NCBI RefSeq assembly: GCF_003597395.2
Contig: NC_133770.1
Coordinates: 28,540,907 to 28,604,906 of the forward strand
Origin: Chelonoidis abingdonii
Lineage: Eukaryota > Chordata > Testudines > Testudinidae
Reading direction: 5' to 3'
DNA length: 64,000 nucleotides
A program made the translations under genes and the position numbers. This document shows, piece by piece, positions 12,131-23,783 of this stretch (position 1 is its first letter; every line of letters begins with the position of its first letter). The notes beneath the pieces are model-generated. The model made no database searches. It was not told the origin of the DNA and worked only from the letters and a program-made list of their open reading frames with translations.

Positions 12131-13567
12131 CAGGGATGTCCTTAGGCATAGGCAGCTGGGTAGGGCACCTGAAAATTTGAGGCACCCCTGGGTCTTCATG
12201 TCCACCCTCCTGGTTTTCCTATCCCTGTTCTGACCCTTCCTGCAGGCTCTGAGTCTTCCTGGGAAGGGGATCTAGTAGTTAAAAGAGAAAAAGTCCCCAG
12301 CCTGCCAGACCTATTAGCACAACACTGAAACTGTTAAAGAGCCATTCAAGGGGTAATGAAGACATTTAACAGGCATTTGCCAACCCCCAGGTATCTACTG
12401 ACAGTTTCTGAATGTACTGACAAAAGCAGCTGTGCATGACTGTAATATTTACTCAGAACATGTCAGTCTACAGGACCTTAGTTTAAAATTTGCTTTAAAA
12501 ATATTTCATTAGTGAGTTGGTGAAGATTACAAAATCACATCTCTAAAAAATCCTTGCACAGATTTCTAGATGCACAAGCATCTTTAGCCTTAAATGCTGA
12601 GGTCTTCAGACATATGTTTTTTTAAATAAATTCTTCAAAAAACTACCCTTATCTAAAATACACATTTTAATTACTATAGTAAAAAAAACTTACTTCCAAA
12701 GTCCTGTCCTTTCTGTCCATACATTTCTCCCTTCATCCCCGCTCTCCCATCCCCCCCACCCCGCGCCAACTGAAGGAAGCAACAGCCCTTTGCTTCCAGA
12801 TAGCTGGACAAAGAGTTTCCCTTGCTTTACTTTTGACTATCTGATGAACTAGTTTTAAGCAAAATCAGTACCTTAGTAAGATATAAAATCCTTTGTTATG
12901 CCTAAAATCTTTGGAAACATATTTTTTAAAGTTGGTGATATTTCATAAACGTGTATTGTTATGGAGATCATACACAGTAAATTAGTGTTCCCTTTCTCTA
13001 AAAGCAATGAACATTGTTATGAACACACTAAACCTCTGTGACTGATTAATTTAAAATAACGTCTGTTTCAGTGAGTTAAATATGTAGTAATCTGGAATGA
13101 TTACTTTATGAAGGCTCAAGAGTACATTTAAAATATAAAATCAGCTTAGAAATAGTGATTAAGAAAATGTAAAACAGAGAAGAGCTGCATCATGTATTCC
13201 ATAACATTTAATGTTGTATTCAGCAAGACAGTTGATTCACTCTTACTACAAAGTTTTTGCAAATAAATGTCTGACAAACTTCAGGCCATACCAAAAAACC
13301 TGTCACTGACATTTTTTATTCCCAAGTTTAGTGCTTTTAATTAGGTATCTTCTGCATGTCCATTTTGCGTGACGGAGAGGGTACAGGGTCTCTGCGGGGA
13401 ACTGCGACTCTCAGCCACTGTGAGGCATGCCAGGCGTCTTGTTATTCTTTCTGCCTTGTCGCTCTGACCCCTGTCCCCGCCGGGCTGCAAGCTCAGGCTG
13501 CTGTGGGGATAGGGGCACCAGTTTAATAATACTGCATAGGGCTCCATAAATACTAAGGACGGCCCTG
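12131..13567. mobile_element. hAT-type element nested inside another hAT element
   Basis: The termini are CAGGGATGTCCTTAG and, reverse-complemented, CAGGGCCGTCCTTAG. The flanks are GGGGTGCC (12,123-12,130) and GGCGGGCC (13,568-13,575), agreeing at six of eight positions. Across the insertion the host reads on sensibly from GGCAAGTGG to CCAAAAAGCAG. The interior from 12,300 to 13,340 is AT-rich, in contrast with its GC-rich host, and encodes nothing recognisable. Confidence 0.66.
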
Positions 13568-13860
13568 GGCGGGCCAAAAAGCAGTGCCCTGGCTCTACAG
13601 GGCGGATTCGCCTTCTGGAGGCACTGGAGAACAAGAAAGTCGGCTTGCAGGGGCGGCGAGCCCCAGCCACGGAGGAGCTGGTGCGGCACAGAGGGGTAGC
13701 GGCCCTGCAAAGGTGGCAGCACCACTAGTGGGGAGCAGCCACACCCCCCCTCCTCCCTGGGCTGTGGCCTGGCACCCCGTTCCCCCCACGGGGGGCACCT
13801 GTAGGCTGTAGCAGATGCATACGGGAAGATAACCCCGGGCATCCACACCTCCCCCCTCCC

Positions 13861-13983
13861 TAGAGTGACCAGATGTCCCAATTTTATAGTGACAGTCCTG
13901 ATTTTTGGGTCTTTTTCTTATATAGGGTCCTATTACCCCCTACCCTTGTCCTGATTTTTCACACTTGCTGTCTGGTTGCCCTA
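13861..13983. mobile_element. 123-bp hAT-like MITE
   Basis: It begins TAGAGTGACCAGATGTCC and ends GTCTGGTTGCCCTA, whose reverse complement is TAGGGCAACCAGAC. These are the same termini as the 844-bp element at 9,501. Flanking octamers CCCCTCCC and CCCCTTGC agree at six of eight positions. It is a third insertion within the hAT element at 12,066-14,446. Confidence 0.68.
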
Positions 13984-14464
13984 CCCCTTGCCATGCTCGG
14001 GTTCTGTGGGTCTCGGGCATGTGAGCCGCCACTGGGGCACACTCCCAGGAGCTGCAATGCTGGAGCGCATTGAGGGGGGATCCAGGGGGTGCATGGGGGC
14101 CTATGCATGCATGCATCTGCTGCAGGAGCCCCCAGAAGCCAGCTCCTCCCTGCCAAGCAGCTGCAGTGGCCCAAGCCCCCGGCAAAACCAGTGAGTGGAC
14201 TCGGGACAGGGGCTGCAGGGGTGAGGTGGGGAGGGCTCACGGAGGAGCTGTGCACCCTCCAGGGGAGTTCAGGGGTCAGGAAGGGGGGAACCTGGTCTGG
14301 AGAGTAGCCCCTGTGCACGGCTGGCCCCTGGGATCTATAAAGGCTCATTGGGATTTGCCCCTCAATGAACCGATGTTATGGGGGGAGAGGGGGGGCACAA
14401 GGTGGAAGTTTCACTTAGGGCACAAAATATCCTTGCACCGGCCCTGTCCAGAGCCCCCAGGAGT

Positions 14465-14960
14465 CGTGGACTTTTCATGTTTGTCCAATGTTTGTGTTCA
14501 TGAACTGACCCATATGATCCATTAAAACTTGTAGGATGAGTGAATAGTAACCTTTGCTTCATGTATTCCCTGGGCCCTGTCAGTGTATAGGGATGTGTGT
14601 TCCATCAGTGGCCCCTGTAGAAAATCCCATCCTCTGAAATCCTGCTATAATTTCAGGGACTTTGGTTATGGCCACCATCCATGCATATATTGATAGCATG
14701 GCAAACCTGGACAACCACAACCCCTATAGTTGACCTCCCAATCCTGAACCAGTTTGCAATGGATGGACAGCTGTCAACTGTTGCCAGTTTTCAAAGGGCA
14801 CTAGCAACCCGATTCTGTATTGCTATGGGTTTCCGAGAATCAGTGGTCTGGTGCTGAATGGTTGCTGCAAGCTGCTCGCACAATTCAATGAAGGTCTGCT
14901 ACCTCACTGAGATGTTCTGCAGCCACTAGTTGTCATCCCAGCTTTCCAAGACAATATGGT
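14465..14960 (-). pseudogene. PIF/Harbinger transposase remnant, first part
   Basis: The minus strand reads FIELCEQLAATI, RKPIAIQNRVASAL and KLATVDSCPSIANWFRIG, then RSTIGVVVVQVCHAI. This is the N-terminal helical pattern of PIF/Harbinger transposases, where a conserved KRVA...LWKLAT block precedes a helix-turn-helix-like STVG block. Further on, GATDGTHIPI carries the first catalytic Asp (codon at 14,604-14,606). An in-frame TGA at 14,791-14,793 stands where the family has Trp, a single G-to-A change from TGG. The remnant stops at the right edge of the hAT insertion (14,446) and resumes at 12,065. Confidence in the family is high. The pseudogene state is clear from the stop, frameshifts and insertion. 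Confidence 0.75.
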
Positions 14961-15545
14961 CTGTTCCACCACACAATACTGGCTGTCCAGAACCAGAAGC
15001 AGTGGTCTACTTATGGGTATACCATTGCAATCCCAGCATTGAAGACATCTATTCTATAGGATCAAAATGGATTCTCATTCACCCTCTCAGCCAGCTGTCT
15101 TCAGGGGTCTCAAATTTTTCTGGACCCATTCCATCCAGTATCTGGTACTGCAGCACATGAACATTAGTCCTCCAAGCAGGAGGAGGAGCGGAACCACATA
15201 ATTATAGATTTGCTCCATCTTTTCCACACAGTGGGGCAGAAGGAAGAGATGACCAAAAGCTGCTGTCACCAAATATGTGAAGGTAGAATACAGAACCAAC
15301 AACACTCAACAAGGAGGCTCCCAGAGTGTCTCCTGTGATGCAAAGGACTTTTGGATACCTTCCCTGAAATGGTAGCTGTACCACTGCATACCAAAAAGGG
15401 GCAGTGTGGACACGGGTACATGCCTGTGCACAGAGTATACCCATGCCCAGCACAGCATGTGCGGATGTTCAGTGCAGGTATGGGGTACATGTGTTAGCAG
15501 TACATTGATAAGTATACAAGGAAATGTGGAAGTGTGGAAGTAGCC

Positions 15546-16598
15546 ACAGAAACAATGGCTCAACCTCCTTCATGCCAGCAGATGTCCTATCACACGCCAT
15601 CATTACAAATGCCCAATTCGTTGTCAGTAACTTTCCACGAGGTCTAGAACTCCATCCATAGCACATGCCAACAAGTACACAATCTTATAAGAATCCTTTC
15701 TCATTCCTTCCTTCATTTATAACAATCTTTCACAATGAAATAAAATGGTGACTTCTTGGAAAGTATCCCAAATAGATAGTTTCCTAGGAACAGTTATTAA
15801 CGACAGCAAGGAGAATGTACTCAAAGTTTAGCACATGCTTAGTGAAATCAGGATATATCTGAGCAATCCAAACACTTATCAAAATATTGCCATCAGGTAC
15901 ATTTTTCTTCCTGTGCTACTCTAATTTTCTACTGCTGTGCTGTTTCTTTCCTTTTCCTTTCCAAACCTTCAATTAAGATTGTTTTTAAATTAATTTATTG
16001 CCAGTAGATGGGTTCTTTTCAGAGTGTGTGATCATTTGCCCCAACCTCAGTCACCAATATCACATAATTCTCATGTGCAGAGGAAAACCTGGGAGGTGTG
16101 AATATGTTTAAGTCCTTGGTCTTTCTGGGGTAAGAATGAGGGCATAGAAAAAAGTTACGGCATTGTCAGGGCTCTGCTAGGAGAGAAAAGCATCAGTGTA
16201 AATGGTGTTAGTTTGATACTGGCCACTAAAGAGTCTCTTTATGAAACATAATGTTGTTCTGTGAAATTTGTCATTGGCTCTATTGAAAATTGGCACTTCA
16301 TTGCCCCCCTCCATGGAAGTAGCACAGACACAATCTTATTCAAGTGTACAATGACAAATCATATGTAAACAGACTATTGGTTTGCCCCTGTTGGATTTTG
16401 CCTGTATAGGTTAGCCATGCAAATACTAGATTTTAAAAAAACATTTTGTAAGGAATTTCTTCCAGTTTGGGGCATAATCCTGCACCTCTGAAGTCAGTGA
16501 GAGTTTTGTCATTGACTTCAACGGGAGCAGGAGCATGCACATATTGCAGTGGACAGTTCACATTTCAGGGCACTGACTCTTCAGACATCTTCCTTCAA
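15546..16598. other. Unassigned DNA with a small MITE-like segment
   Basis: No gene is seen. At about 16,473-16,553 the phrases ATAATCCTGCACC, TTGACTTCAACGGGAGCAGG and an intervening GTCAGTGAGAG make a short foldback. It is of the type built around TTGACTTCAATGGGAGCAGGATC that is common in reptile genomes. Confidence 0.4.
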
Positions 16599-18733
16599 GG
16601 GTATGTCTACACTACGGGATTATTCTGATTTTACATAAATTGGTTTTGTAAAACAGATTGTATAAAGTCGAGTGCATGTGGCCACACTACGCACATTAAT
16701 TCGGTGGTGCGCGTCCATGGTCCGAGGCTAGCGTCAATTTCTGGAGCGTTGCATTGTGGGTAGCTATCCCATAGTTCCCGCAGTCTCCCCCGCCCATTGG
16801 AGACCCCAATGCATGATGGCGCAAAAACAGTGTCGCGGGTGATTCTGGGTAAATGTTGTCACTCATTCCTTCCTCCATGAAAGCAACGGCAGACAGTATG
16901 TCGCGCCCTTTTTTCTTGGAGCCGCTGCAGAGCGGCAGTAGCACGGGGGCAACCATTGGAGCCCGTTCATGCTTTATTTTACTGTTACCATATGTCTACT
17001 GGATGTTTGCTAACAGAGTGCGGGGTGGTACTGCAGCACTACAGCAGCAGCATTCATTTGTGCCTTGCAAGATATGCAGAGATGGTTATCAGTTGTTCTG
17101 TTACCTTCTCGCCCTTGTAAATGTTGGCGATGAGATGATCGGTTAATCAGTCGTTCTGTACCGTTGCTGCTGTCATGGGTGGCCCCTGGCGAGCGTCCGG
17201 CCGGGGGCGCCAAGACAAAATGGGAAGGACTCCCTTGGTCATCCCTTCCTTTGAGTGGTATCCTAAAAAATAGAGTCAGCTGCCTAGATATGCGTGGCAA
17301 GTGTACTAAGAGAATCCAGTGTACCAGAGCAGCACAGCCGCCTTCCGTGTCAGATCCACACAGATTGATGATGGCTACATACCATTCTAGGGTTGCCCCG
17401 TGCAACAACCCCACTCGTGCCCCGCTGCTCCCCACCCCTGGGCTATCCATTGCGTTGTCCCCCCCATATTTGTTTGATGAAGTAATAAGATGCTGAGGAA
17501 TTAGAAACACTGAGTTTTTGAAAAGAATAAAATGAGGGGAGGCAGCCTTTCAGCTGCGGTAACCAAGCAGGAACATCAAAAGTGTTGAGGGTTGAGAGAT
17601 GGAGCCCAGTATGCCTACTGCTATGATAGTCAGGCCCAGTACGAATCTGTTCTTTACCATGAAAGAGAGTGGGCTGATGGAGCTCCAGGCCTCAGTTTGC
17701 TTATATGAGCGGACCAGTCGTTTTTTGTACCATTTGTTAGGATATGACCAGGAGTCATCCGTTTACCGCACCCCGGGCCGACCTACTTGAGGCCAGGGCC
17801 AGGGAGCACTCATGCGCTTGTATGAAACGATGGATAATCAGGTCATATTGTTAATGTCTGCCACCGGGGGATCGGTAGAGGGTAGAGGGGAGAGTGATTA
17901 TCACTTGCTGCAGCACCGGTTATACAGCCTGGCTTGCAGTAGACAAGGGATGACATTTTTGAGAAAATCTAAGAAACGACTTTTTTTCTGCCGGAAAGGG
18001 GTTAAATTAACGAGCTTATACCCTGAATCCACCCCGGACAATGTCGTTTGACCCTACGAAGGCATTGGGGAAGCTAAGCAAAGAATGCAATACTTTCGGA
18101 GACTGCTGGGACTGTTGGGATAGTGGAGTCCTCAGTCCCCCAATCCCCTCAATTGAGTTGTCCATTTGATTACTTTGGCTCCGACGCTTGGTCACGTGCA
18201 CGGCGGACCTAGCATAGCCTGGAGATTTTTTTTCAAGTGCTTTGGTATTTTGTCTTCGTGTTAACGGAGGCTCTCTGATAGAACCAGATTTGTCTCCCCA
18301 ATACAGTTGCGGCAGATCCAGTATTCTCCGTCGGGCCATGCCTGGTGCTCTTGTTGATTTGGGACTGGCTATCGCCACCCGTGCTGATCAAAGCTCCTCA
18401 TCTGGGCAACAGGAAATGAAATTCAAGAAGGCGAGGCTCCTGGTCTACCTGGCCCACTGCATCCGAGTATTCAGATTGCTGTCCAGAGCGGTCACAATGG
18501 TGCACTCTGGGATACTGCCCGGAGACCAATACCATTGATTTGCGGCCACACTAACCCTAATCCGATACGGTAATACTGATTTCAGTGCTACTCCTCTTGT
18601 CAGGGAGGAGTACAGAAACCGGTTTAAAGGGCCCTTTATATCGATATAAAGGGCCTCGTTGTGTGGACCGGTGCAGCGTTAAATCAGTTTAACGCTGCTA
18701 AAATCGGTTTAAAAGCGTAGTGTAGACCAGGCC
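16599..18733. mobile_element. 2.1-kb Harbinger-like element
   Basis: The left terminus GGGTATGTCTACACTACG and the right terminus (reverse complement GGCCTGGTCTACACTACG) share a 12-base identical core. Flanking triplets are CAA and TAA, consistent with a decayed 3-bp TAA duplication. Landmarks I recall from a turtle repeat family include GCATTGTGGGTAGCTATCCC near the left end and the subterminal ATATCGATATAAAGGGCC. Open frames of 60-166 codons on both strands have no DDE or Myb motif, so I class it as non-autonomous. Small indels are scattered through it. Confidence 0.72.
18630..18655. repeat. Perfect 26-bp palindrome
   Basis: GCCCTTTATATCGATATAAA plus GGGC, with one more matching G/C pair outside, is its own reverse complement. 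It lies about 80 bases inside the right end of the Harbinger-like element. It may be a subterminal transposase-recognition or hairpin feature of the family, which is an inference. Confidence 0.85.
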
Positions 18734-19735
18734 TAAGGCTGATACCACAGATTTTGAAAGGCAATTGTTACATCAGTTTTAACTCTCATTGCTGATTGCC
18801 TTTGAGGCTTTTTTGAATTTAATATCCTTCTCAGTGCCTTTCCAGAGACAGCTTATAACACGTTTACTGTCCCTTTCACACTACACTACATAAACACACC
18901 CAACTGATCCTACTTAAACCTCAGCTTTAGTATTTGCCACTTCTTTTGTGCTACCTAGAGAAAGTGGCATAAATCACAATCAGGCAATGAGCCGCTGTGT
19001 CCAGCCATATGAGTCCAGTTAGCTGAACATCTTTTTTGGTAACTTGGTTTAAATTCTTACATTCACAATGAGGCCATTGGAAAACTACTGTAATGTACTT
19101 GTGTTGCTGAGGTATTCTGTACGTCAAAGATTCTCACAAATGTCTGAGCTCCCACTCTTTTACATTGCCTCATGCTGGGCAAGTGTAGACAAAGCCAGTA
19201 TACAATTTATTTCCTCCTACTTGAGCAGACGGTTGTAATTAGGAACAAGTTGCAGGAAACTATTGCTTTAATTCCTTATCCTTAGAATCACAGATCAGAG
19301 CTTGGCCGGTAGAATGGAGAATTAATCTGTTGTTTCAATCTCACTGTTGTTCTCACTATTCCTAGGAATAAAGGCAGAAAAGAATGAACTAAATATGTCA
19401 AAATGCTGCCTATATAATTTCTTAAAATGTGGCCATTCTATGAGTGACATTCTCACCCCCATTCAATTCTCTCTAAGACAAATGAATGAAACAAGGCAGT
19501 GAAAAGTGACTCTAAAAGCCCTGGATCAGCTGGGAATTCTTCTGGGTGGGAATTCTCCCCATGCAGAAATTCTGCCAGTCAGCTGCAGGTTGTCCTCTGA
19601 GGATCCTCACACAGTCCCTGTTATATTCTAGCAGCAGCCTGAGGGTGGGGATGGGTCAGGAGGGAAGTGTCAGGGACACAGCTACAGTACGTAGCTCTGT
19701 GGAGATTCTGGGCAACACCGCTATGCTTCGGCAGT
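18734..19735. other. Unassigned DNA with no gene seen
   Basis: Mixed-composition sequence. The part at 19,535-19,580 has a small foldback around GGGAATTCTTC and GGGAATTCTCC. No exon or RNA gene is recognised. Confidence 0.4.
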
Positions 19736-20340
19736 CAGGGGTTCTGGAACAGTTTGTATAGTGGGGGTGCTGAGAACCATTGAACCAAACAGTAAACCCT
19801 GTATATGATGGAAACCACTTCAAGCCAGGCAGTGCAGTAGCAACCCCATCCAGAAATGGTGGAAGCTTCTTAAAAGTGGGGGGCCACCAGTGCCTGAACC
19901 ATGGCCCCACATCCTGCCCCATCCCTTCCCCTGAGCATCCAACCTTGCTCCTCCCCTTCCCCATAGGCTCCACCCTTGCATCATCCCTTCTTCCCGAGCC
20001 CCCACCTCTTCTCCTGAGCATCCAACCTCACACCACTCCTTCCCTCGAGGCCCTGCCCTCACTCCACACCTTCTTCTTGAGGCCTTGCCCTTGTGCCGCT
20101 CCTTCTTCCCGATCCCCCACCCCTTCCCCTGAGCATCTACCCTTTTACCACTCCTTCTCCCAAGACCCTGCTCCCATGCTGCCACTTCTCTCCAAAAAAC
20201 CCCTCCCCCTGCTCGCTCCACTCTACCCCTCCCTTATCGTTCACACTTAGGGCCAGTAAAAACTGAGAGGGCATAGCCCTCCAACTTTTAAAAGTGATGG
20301 GGCCATGGCCTCCTGGTTCCCCCCTGTTCCGGTGCCCTTG
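19736..20340. mobile_element. hAT-like GC-rich element
   Basis: It begins CAGGGGTTCTGGAACAG and appears to end TTCCGGTGCCCTTG, whose reverse complement, CAAGGGCACCGGAACAG, resembles the left end. The first 80 bases (TTTGTATAGTG, GCTGAGA, CATTGAACCAAACAGTAAACC) match, in opposite orientation, the element at 61,438-61,594. I could not find an 8-bp duplication. The interior has C-rich imperfect units around CCTTCCCC and GAGC, which explain the proline/serine-rich frames. Confidence 0.5.
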
Positions 20341-20690
20341 CCCCAGCACCTGTGCCAGCAGCCAGGGCTGCCTGGGGAGTGTATGTGTGCAAGTGGGGCA
20401 ATTTGCCCCAGGCCCTGGGCCCCACAGGAGACCTGTGAGTCCTGGCCTGCCAGCAGTCCAGGTCTTTGGCCACATTTCAGCAGCGGGAGGCCCTTCAGTG
20501 CTGCTGAAGACGCAGAGCAACTGAAGGCCCCCCCCCCCCACCGAAATGCCACCGAAGACCCGGACCGCTGCCAGGTGAGTACAAGTGCCACAGCTCCCCC
20601 ACTTTGCCCCAGGTCCCCTGAGTCCCCTGGGCGGCTCTGCTGGCAGCCCAGGAAGGCAGCTTTAATTTAGCCAGCCTCCAGGGAAGTACA
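20341..20690. repeat. GC-rich interspersed repeat fragment
   Basis: Phrases such as GGGGCAATTTGCCCCAGGCC, CACCGAAATGCCACCGAAGA and CCCGGACCGC resemble the interior of the hAT element at 40,347-40,676 (compare GCCGAAATGCCGCCGAAGAC). It contains a run of about 13 cytosines near 20,527. Its termini were not resolved. Confidence 0.5.
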
Positions 20691-23600
20691 GAATTAGGAG
20701 GACACAAAGGTGCCTTAAAGTCGCTTTAGCCTCACTTCCCTCAGGTTGTGAGGCCTACAGCCGGGTTGTGCCTCTCAGAGCTGCAGCACAGAATCTCACC
20801 ATTGGTCACGTGGCCACTCTCTGTGGTTGACTATAACAATTCCCATCATAAATCCATTGCCCTCTGTACAATGTCCACATTTCAATCCGAACAGTAATAC
20901 CTAGAAAAATCCCATGGTTCCACTTCTTTGTCCTCTCTCCCTACCATACATTTCCCAGACATTCCTATCCATTAACTCCTCCAAAACAGGCAGGAAAATT
21001 TAATTTCAAGGATACCTGTCTTTGGAATACTTATTTATTAGCAGCTAGTTAGAGTTCAATATTTGGGGAGCTCCTGATCTGCTTTATTACTAAATTGAAA
21101 ACACACTGAGGTTTGGAAGATATAAATCAGAAACAATTCCTGTCTCTGAAATTGTTAATGCTTAAACCTTCAACTAAAATATGATTATTGTAGACCTCAC
21201 CACAGGGGCTTTGAAAGAGAGTCACTGTAATGCTTATTTTTTAAACTTTTATTTATCTATGCAGCATTATGATAAGGAATCAGTGAATGGATAGCAACAA
21301 ACTAGCATAGGCTTGAGTTTCCTGGCAAGCTGCTTATTGCTATTACCCAAAACATCTGGGCTGATATGAGCTGATATCACACTCAAATATAACTCTTCTG
21401 TCACATATCTACAGCTGCAGTCTACTAGAGAAATAGATTAAGTGGAAGGAAATTTAAGCCACAGTAGGACTAGCAAGTCATCTACTATAGAGTTTGGAGA
21501 GGAGTCAAGGGGTTAGCTGAATCCCCAGTTAAGTCATTCAGTATTCTTTCACGAAAAACATCTGTAACAATGAATGAGATTGCAGTGCATGGATGTGGAC
21601 ATTTTCAATTTCTTGTGCTTAGCTAAGTGTACTTGTGCTATGGTGAGGTTTTGCATAGTTTGTTTGCGTAGTTTTGCAAAATTTATCTGATTGTTTTTGG
21701 AAGACACACAGGCAATTTCTCTCCTCTCTCCCTTCCCCCAGTTTGTAACCTCAGTGAAATAATGGGATCGCATTTCAGACATTTGAATATAGTTAAAGGG
21801 AGCCACATAACTGAACTGACTAAAATCCAAAAAAACCAGCAGAAATGTAACTATGCTATTACAATTGTCCAGGGATAAATTGCATCTGCTCTTCATGTCC
21901 TAGATATGGATTTAGCTTTTAACTTAAATATTTTATGGTTTGATTTCATTGAGGCATGCTTATAAATGAAAGTAGTATTTAGTCCAATATGTACAGGAGG
22001 GTGTAAGTACTGCTATTTGATTGGCATTACTGGTAAGGGAATAATACAATGTGCACGAAAGTATCATTTAGGGTGCATAAACTCCAGGAAATCTGTTTAA
22101 AATGTTGACTTTGACAAATGCTGGTAATAGGAGTTTGTAGATATAGCTTTGGATCTTTCAAAGCTGGAAAAAACGAGGCTGGACAGTAGACGTTTGATTT
22201 GCATGTATCTTATGAACTGTGATGAAAATAGCAGCTTTGCATGCTGTTCCACAACAGCTTGATGAAGACACTGTAGTTCTGTGATGGAAATGCAGCAAAT
22301 AGAACTGTACATTTCTATTCAGCTGAAAAGCTGCTATTGATTCAAATGCTGGTACATATCAGGCTAGAGCCAAATAGGGACAAAAAGCAGAACAGGAGTG
22401 TCACAGATAGGTCAAGTGCTCATGAACTGGTAAACATTCAAAGTTCACATCAATGTGATTGAATTGCCTTAATACATTTGGCACATTTGACTTACACACA
22501 ATGCTGAAATGGTAATGCCACAGTAATTCAGTTACCAAACAGACAATGTAACTGTTTCATGGTTGTGGAACAGAAGAGAAGAATCCTACAGAAGAAAGGA
22601 AAGAATAGACTTTATATAGCTGCCATGAAATTTGCAGAAAAAAAGTGAAAAGGCCTAAAATCAAGGAGCTTTCACTGGGACCAGGACTTGGTCCTCAGTA
22701 ATCAGCTAGTAAGATGTAAAAACCCAGAAGAAGAATGGGCAAATCCTTTTCGCAGCATCCAGTCCAAGTAACTGGCTGGGCTTTGGATTATTCCACTAGG
22801 ACAAGTATATTGAATAGTTGTAGGCCTTAGCATCCATCCCTCCCAATGGAAAGTTCCAAGGATCCATTTAAAAGTGAACAGAAAAAGAGGCCAAATTTGT
22901 CAAATAAATTGTTTCAATTTAGTCCCTTGGTATCCTCTAGAAAAAGCTACAGCCAACCCTTCCTGGTCAAGAGAATAGATACTATGAGAATCAAGAAAGG
23001 AGAATTAAGCAGGTGAATTTCATTCTTGAGCCTCCCAGAGGATGTTGGAGATGTGAAATGTTTCCTTGCAGTATTCTGTTCATTCACTAGATCTCACTAT
23101 GTGTTATCGAGTGTACCAGAGAGAGTGAAATCTCAGGTAAACAAGCAAGATCAATCTGAACTTTGAGCTGGTGGAAAGACACTTTATTTTTCTGTAGTGT
23201 ACAGTCAGTGGGAACAATAGATGCTTCTTGTTTAAGAAAGACTGATATTATATATCATGACTCAAGTGACCAGCCTGGAGAGAAGACTACATTATATATT
23301 TGTTTATGTATCAAGGCATTTCCACTACAATCTCAAAGCACATCTTTGGAAGCATCAGTTTATGTAAGTTAATTATCTTCTGCCTGAGACTGTGGGACAA
23401 ATAGTGGCAATAATAGTTCCATTCTCTTCCAAGCTAGAATATGGGCTCCAAAACTGAAAGAAACTGAAGGGTTGTCACTTGTGGTTCCCAGTCATGATCA
23501 ACTGTTCCTTTTTAACTTCCAGCTTCGGATGGTGAGAAAATGACCTGTACCTTTAAATCAGATTGTTTGCTCTATCGTAATGTAATAGAGGTGTCAGCTT

Positions 23601-23783
23601 AAGACAACTATATATTGAAACTGTCCTATCAAAGAGTTGACCTTATTTTAATTAATTTATTATTATTTATTAGATGACAAAATTTTCTATGCACCCAACC
23701 AAATTATTTTTCGTAAAACAGGGAAGCCCTGAAGTCCTACAAGATTAAATCCTAGGAACATAATAAATTCTGTATTATGCATA
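20691..23783. other. Repeat-poor unassigned DNA
   Basis: About 3.1 kb with no recognised repeat and no convincing exon. The longest frame (115 codons, minus, 21,549-21,896) lacks any recognisable domain. This could be unique intronic or intergenic DNA. Confidence 0.45.

Larger units (their letters stand above)
12066..14446. mobile_element. hAT-type element inserted in the Harbinger transposase
   Basis: The left terminus is CAGGGACAGTGCAA and the right terminus, reverse-complemented, is CAGGGCCGGTGCAA. Flanking octamers are TCCTGAGC (12,058-12,065) and TCCAGAGC (14,447-14,454), identical at seven of eight positions. CAGGG ends and 8-bp duplications are hAT hallmarks. Two further elements lie inside it (12,131-13,567 and 13,861-13,983). 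Without them the element would be about 0.8 kb, so it is non-autonomous. Its GC-rich parts give several overlapping long open frames that are not genes. Confidence 0.78.
6532..15545 (-). mobile_element. Composite old PIF/Harbinger transposon with nested hAT insertions
   Basis: The left end (GGCTATGTCTACACTT) and the right end (reverse complement GGCTACTTCCACACTT) form an imperfect TIR of the Harbinger-like TATGTCTACAC type. The interior holds a minus-strand PIF/Harbinger transposase remnant in two parts (14,465-14,960 and 11,700-12,065) separated by a hAT insertion with its own duplication. Removing the two hAT elements and their duplications (9,279-10,663 and 12,066-14,446) leaves about 5.2 kb, a plausible size for an autonomous element with two genes. 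The flanking 3-mers (ATA and ACA) do not match well, so the exact ends are uncertain. Segments such as 10,664-11,700 have no recognisable domain. The transposase assignment is firmer than the outer boundaries. Confidence 0.5.

Noticed and set aside
13411..13881. A 156-codon minus-strand frame
   Set aside because: It crosses the end of one nested hAT element and the start of another, and is a composition effect.
14070..14525. A 151-codon plus-strand frame
   Set aside because: It runs from a hAT element across its right end into a Harbinger transposase on the other strand, so it cannot be one gene.
17010..17510. A 166-codon minus-strand frame within the Harbinger-like element
   Set aside because: It is the longest open frame in the window, but there is no DDE, Myb or other motif. 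The family interior appears non-coding.
19780..20250. A 156-codon frame with repeated Pro/Leu/Ser
   Set aside because: It comes from imperfect C-rich units inside a hAT-like repeat.
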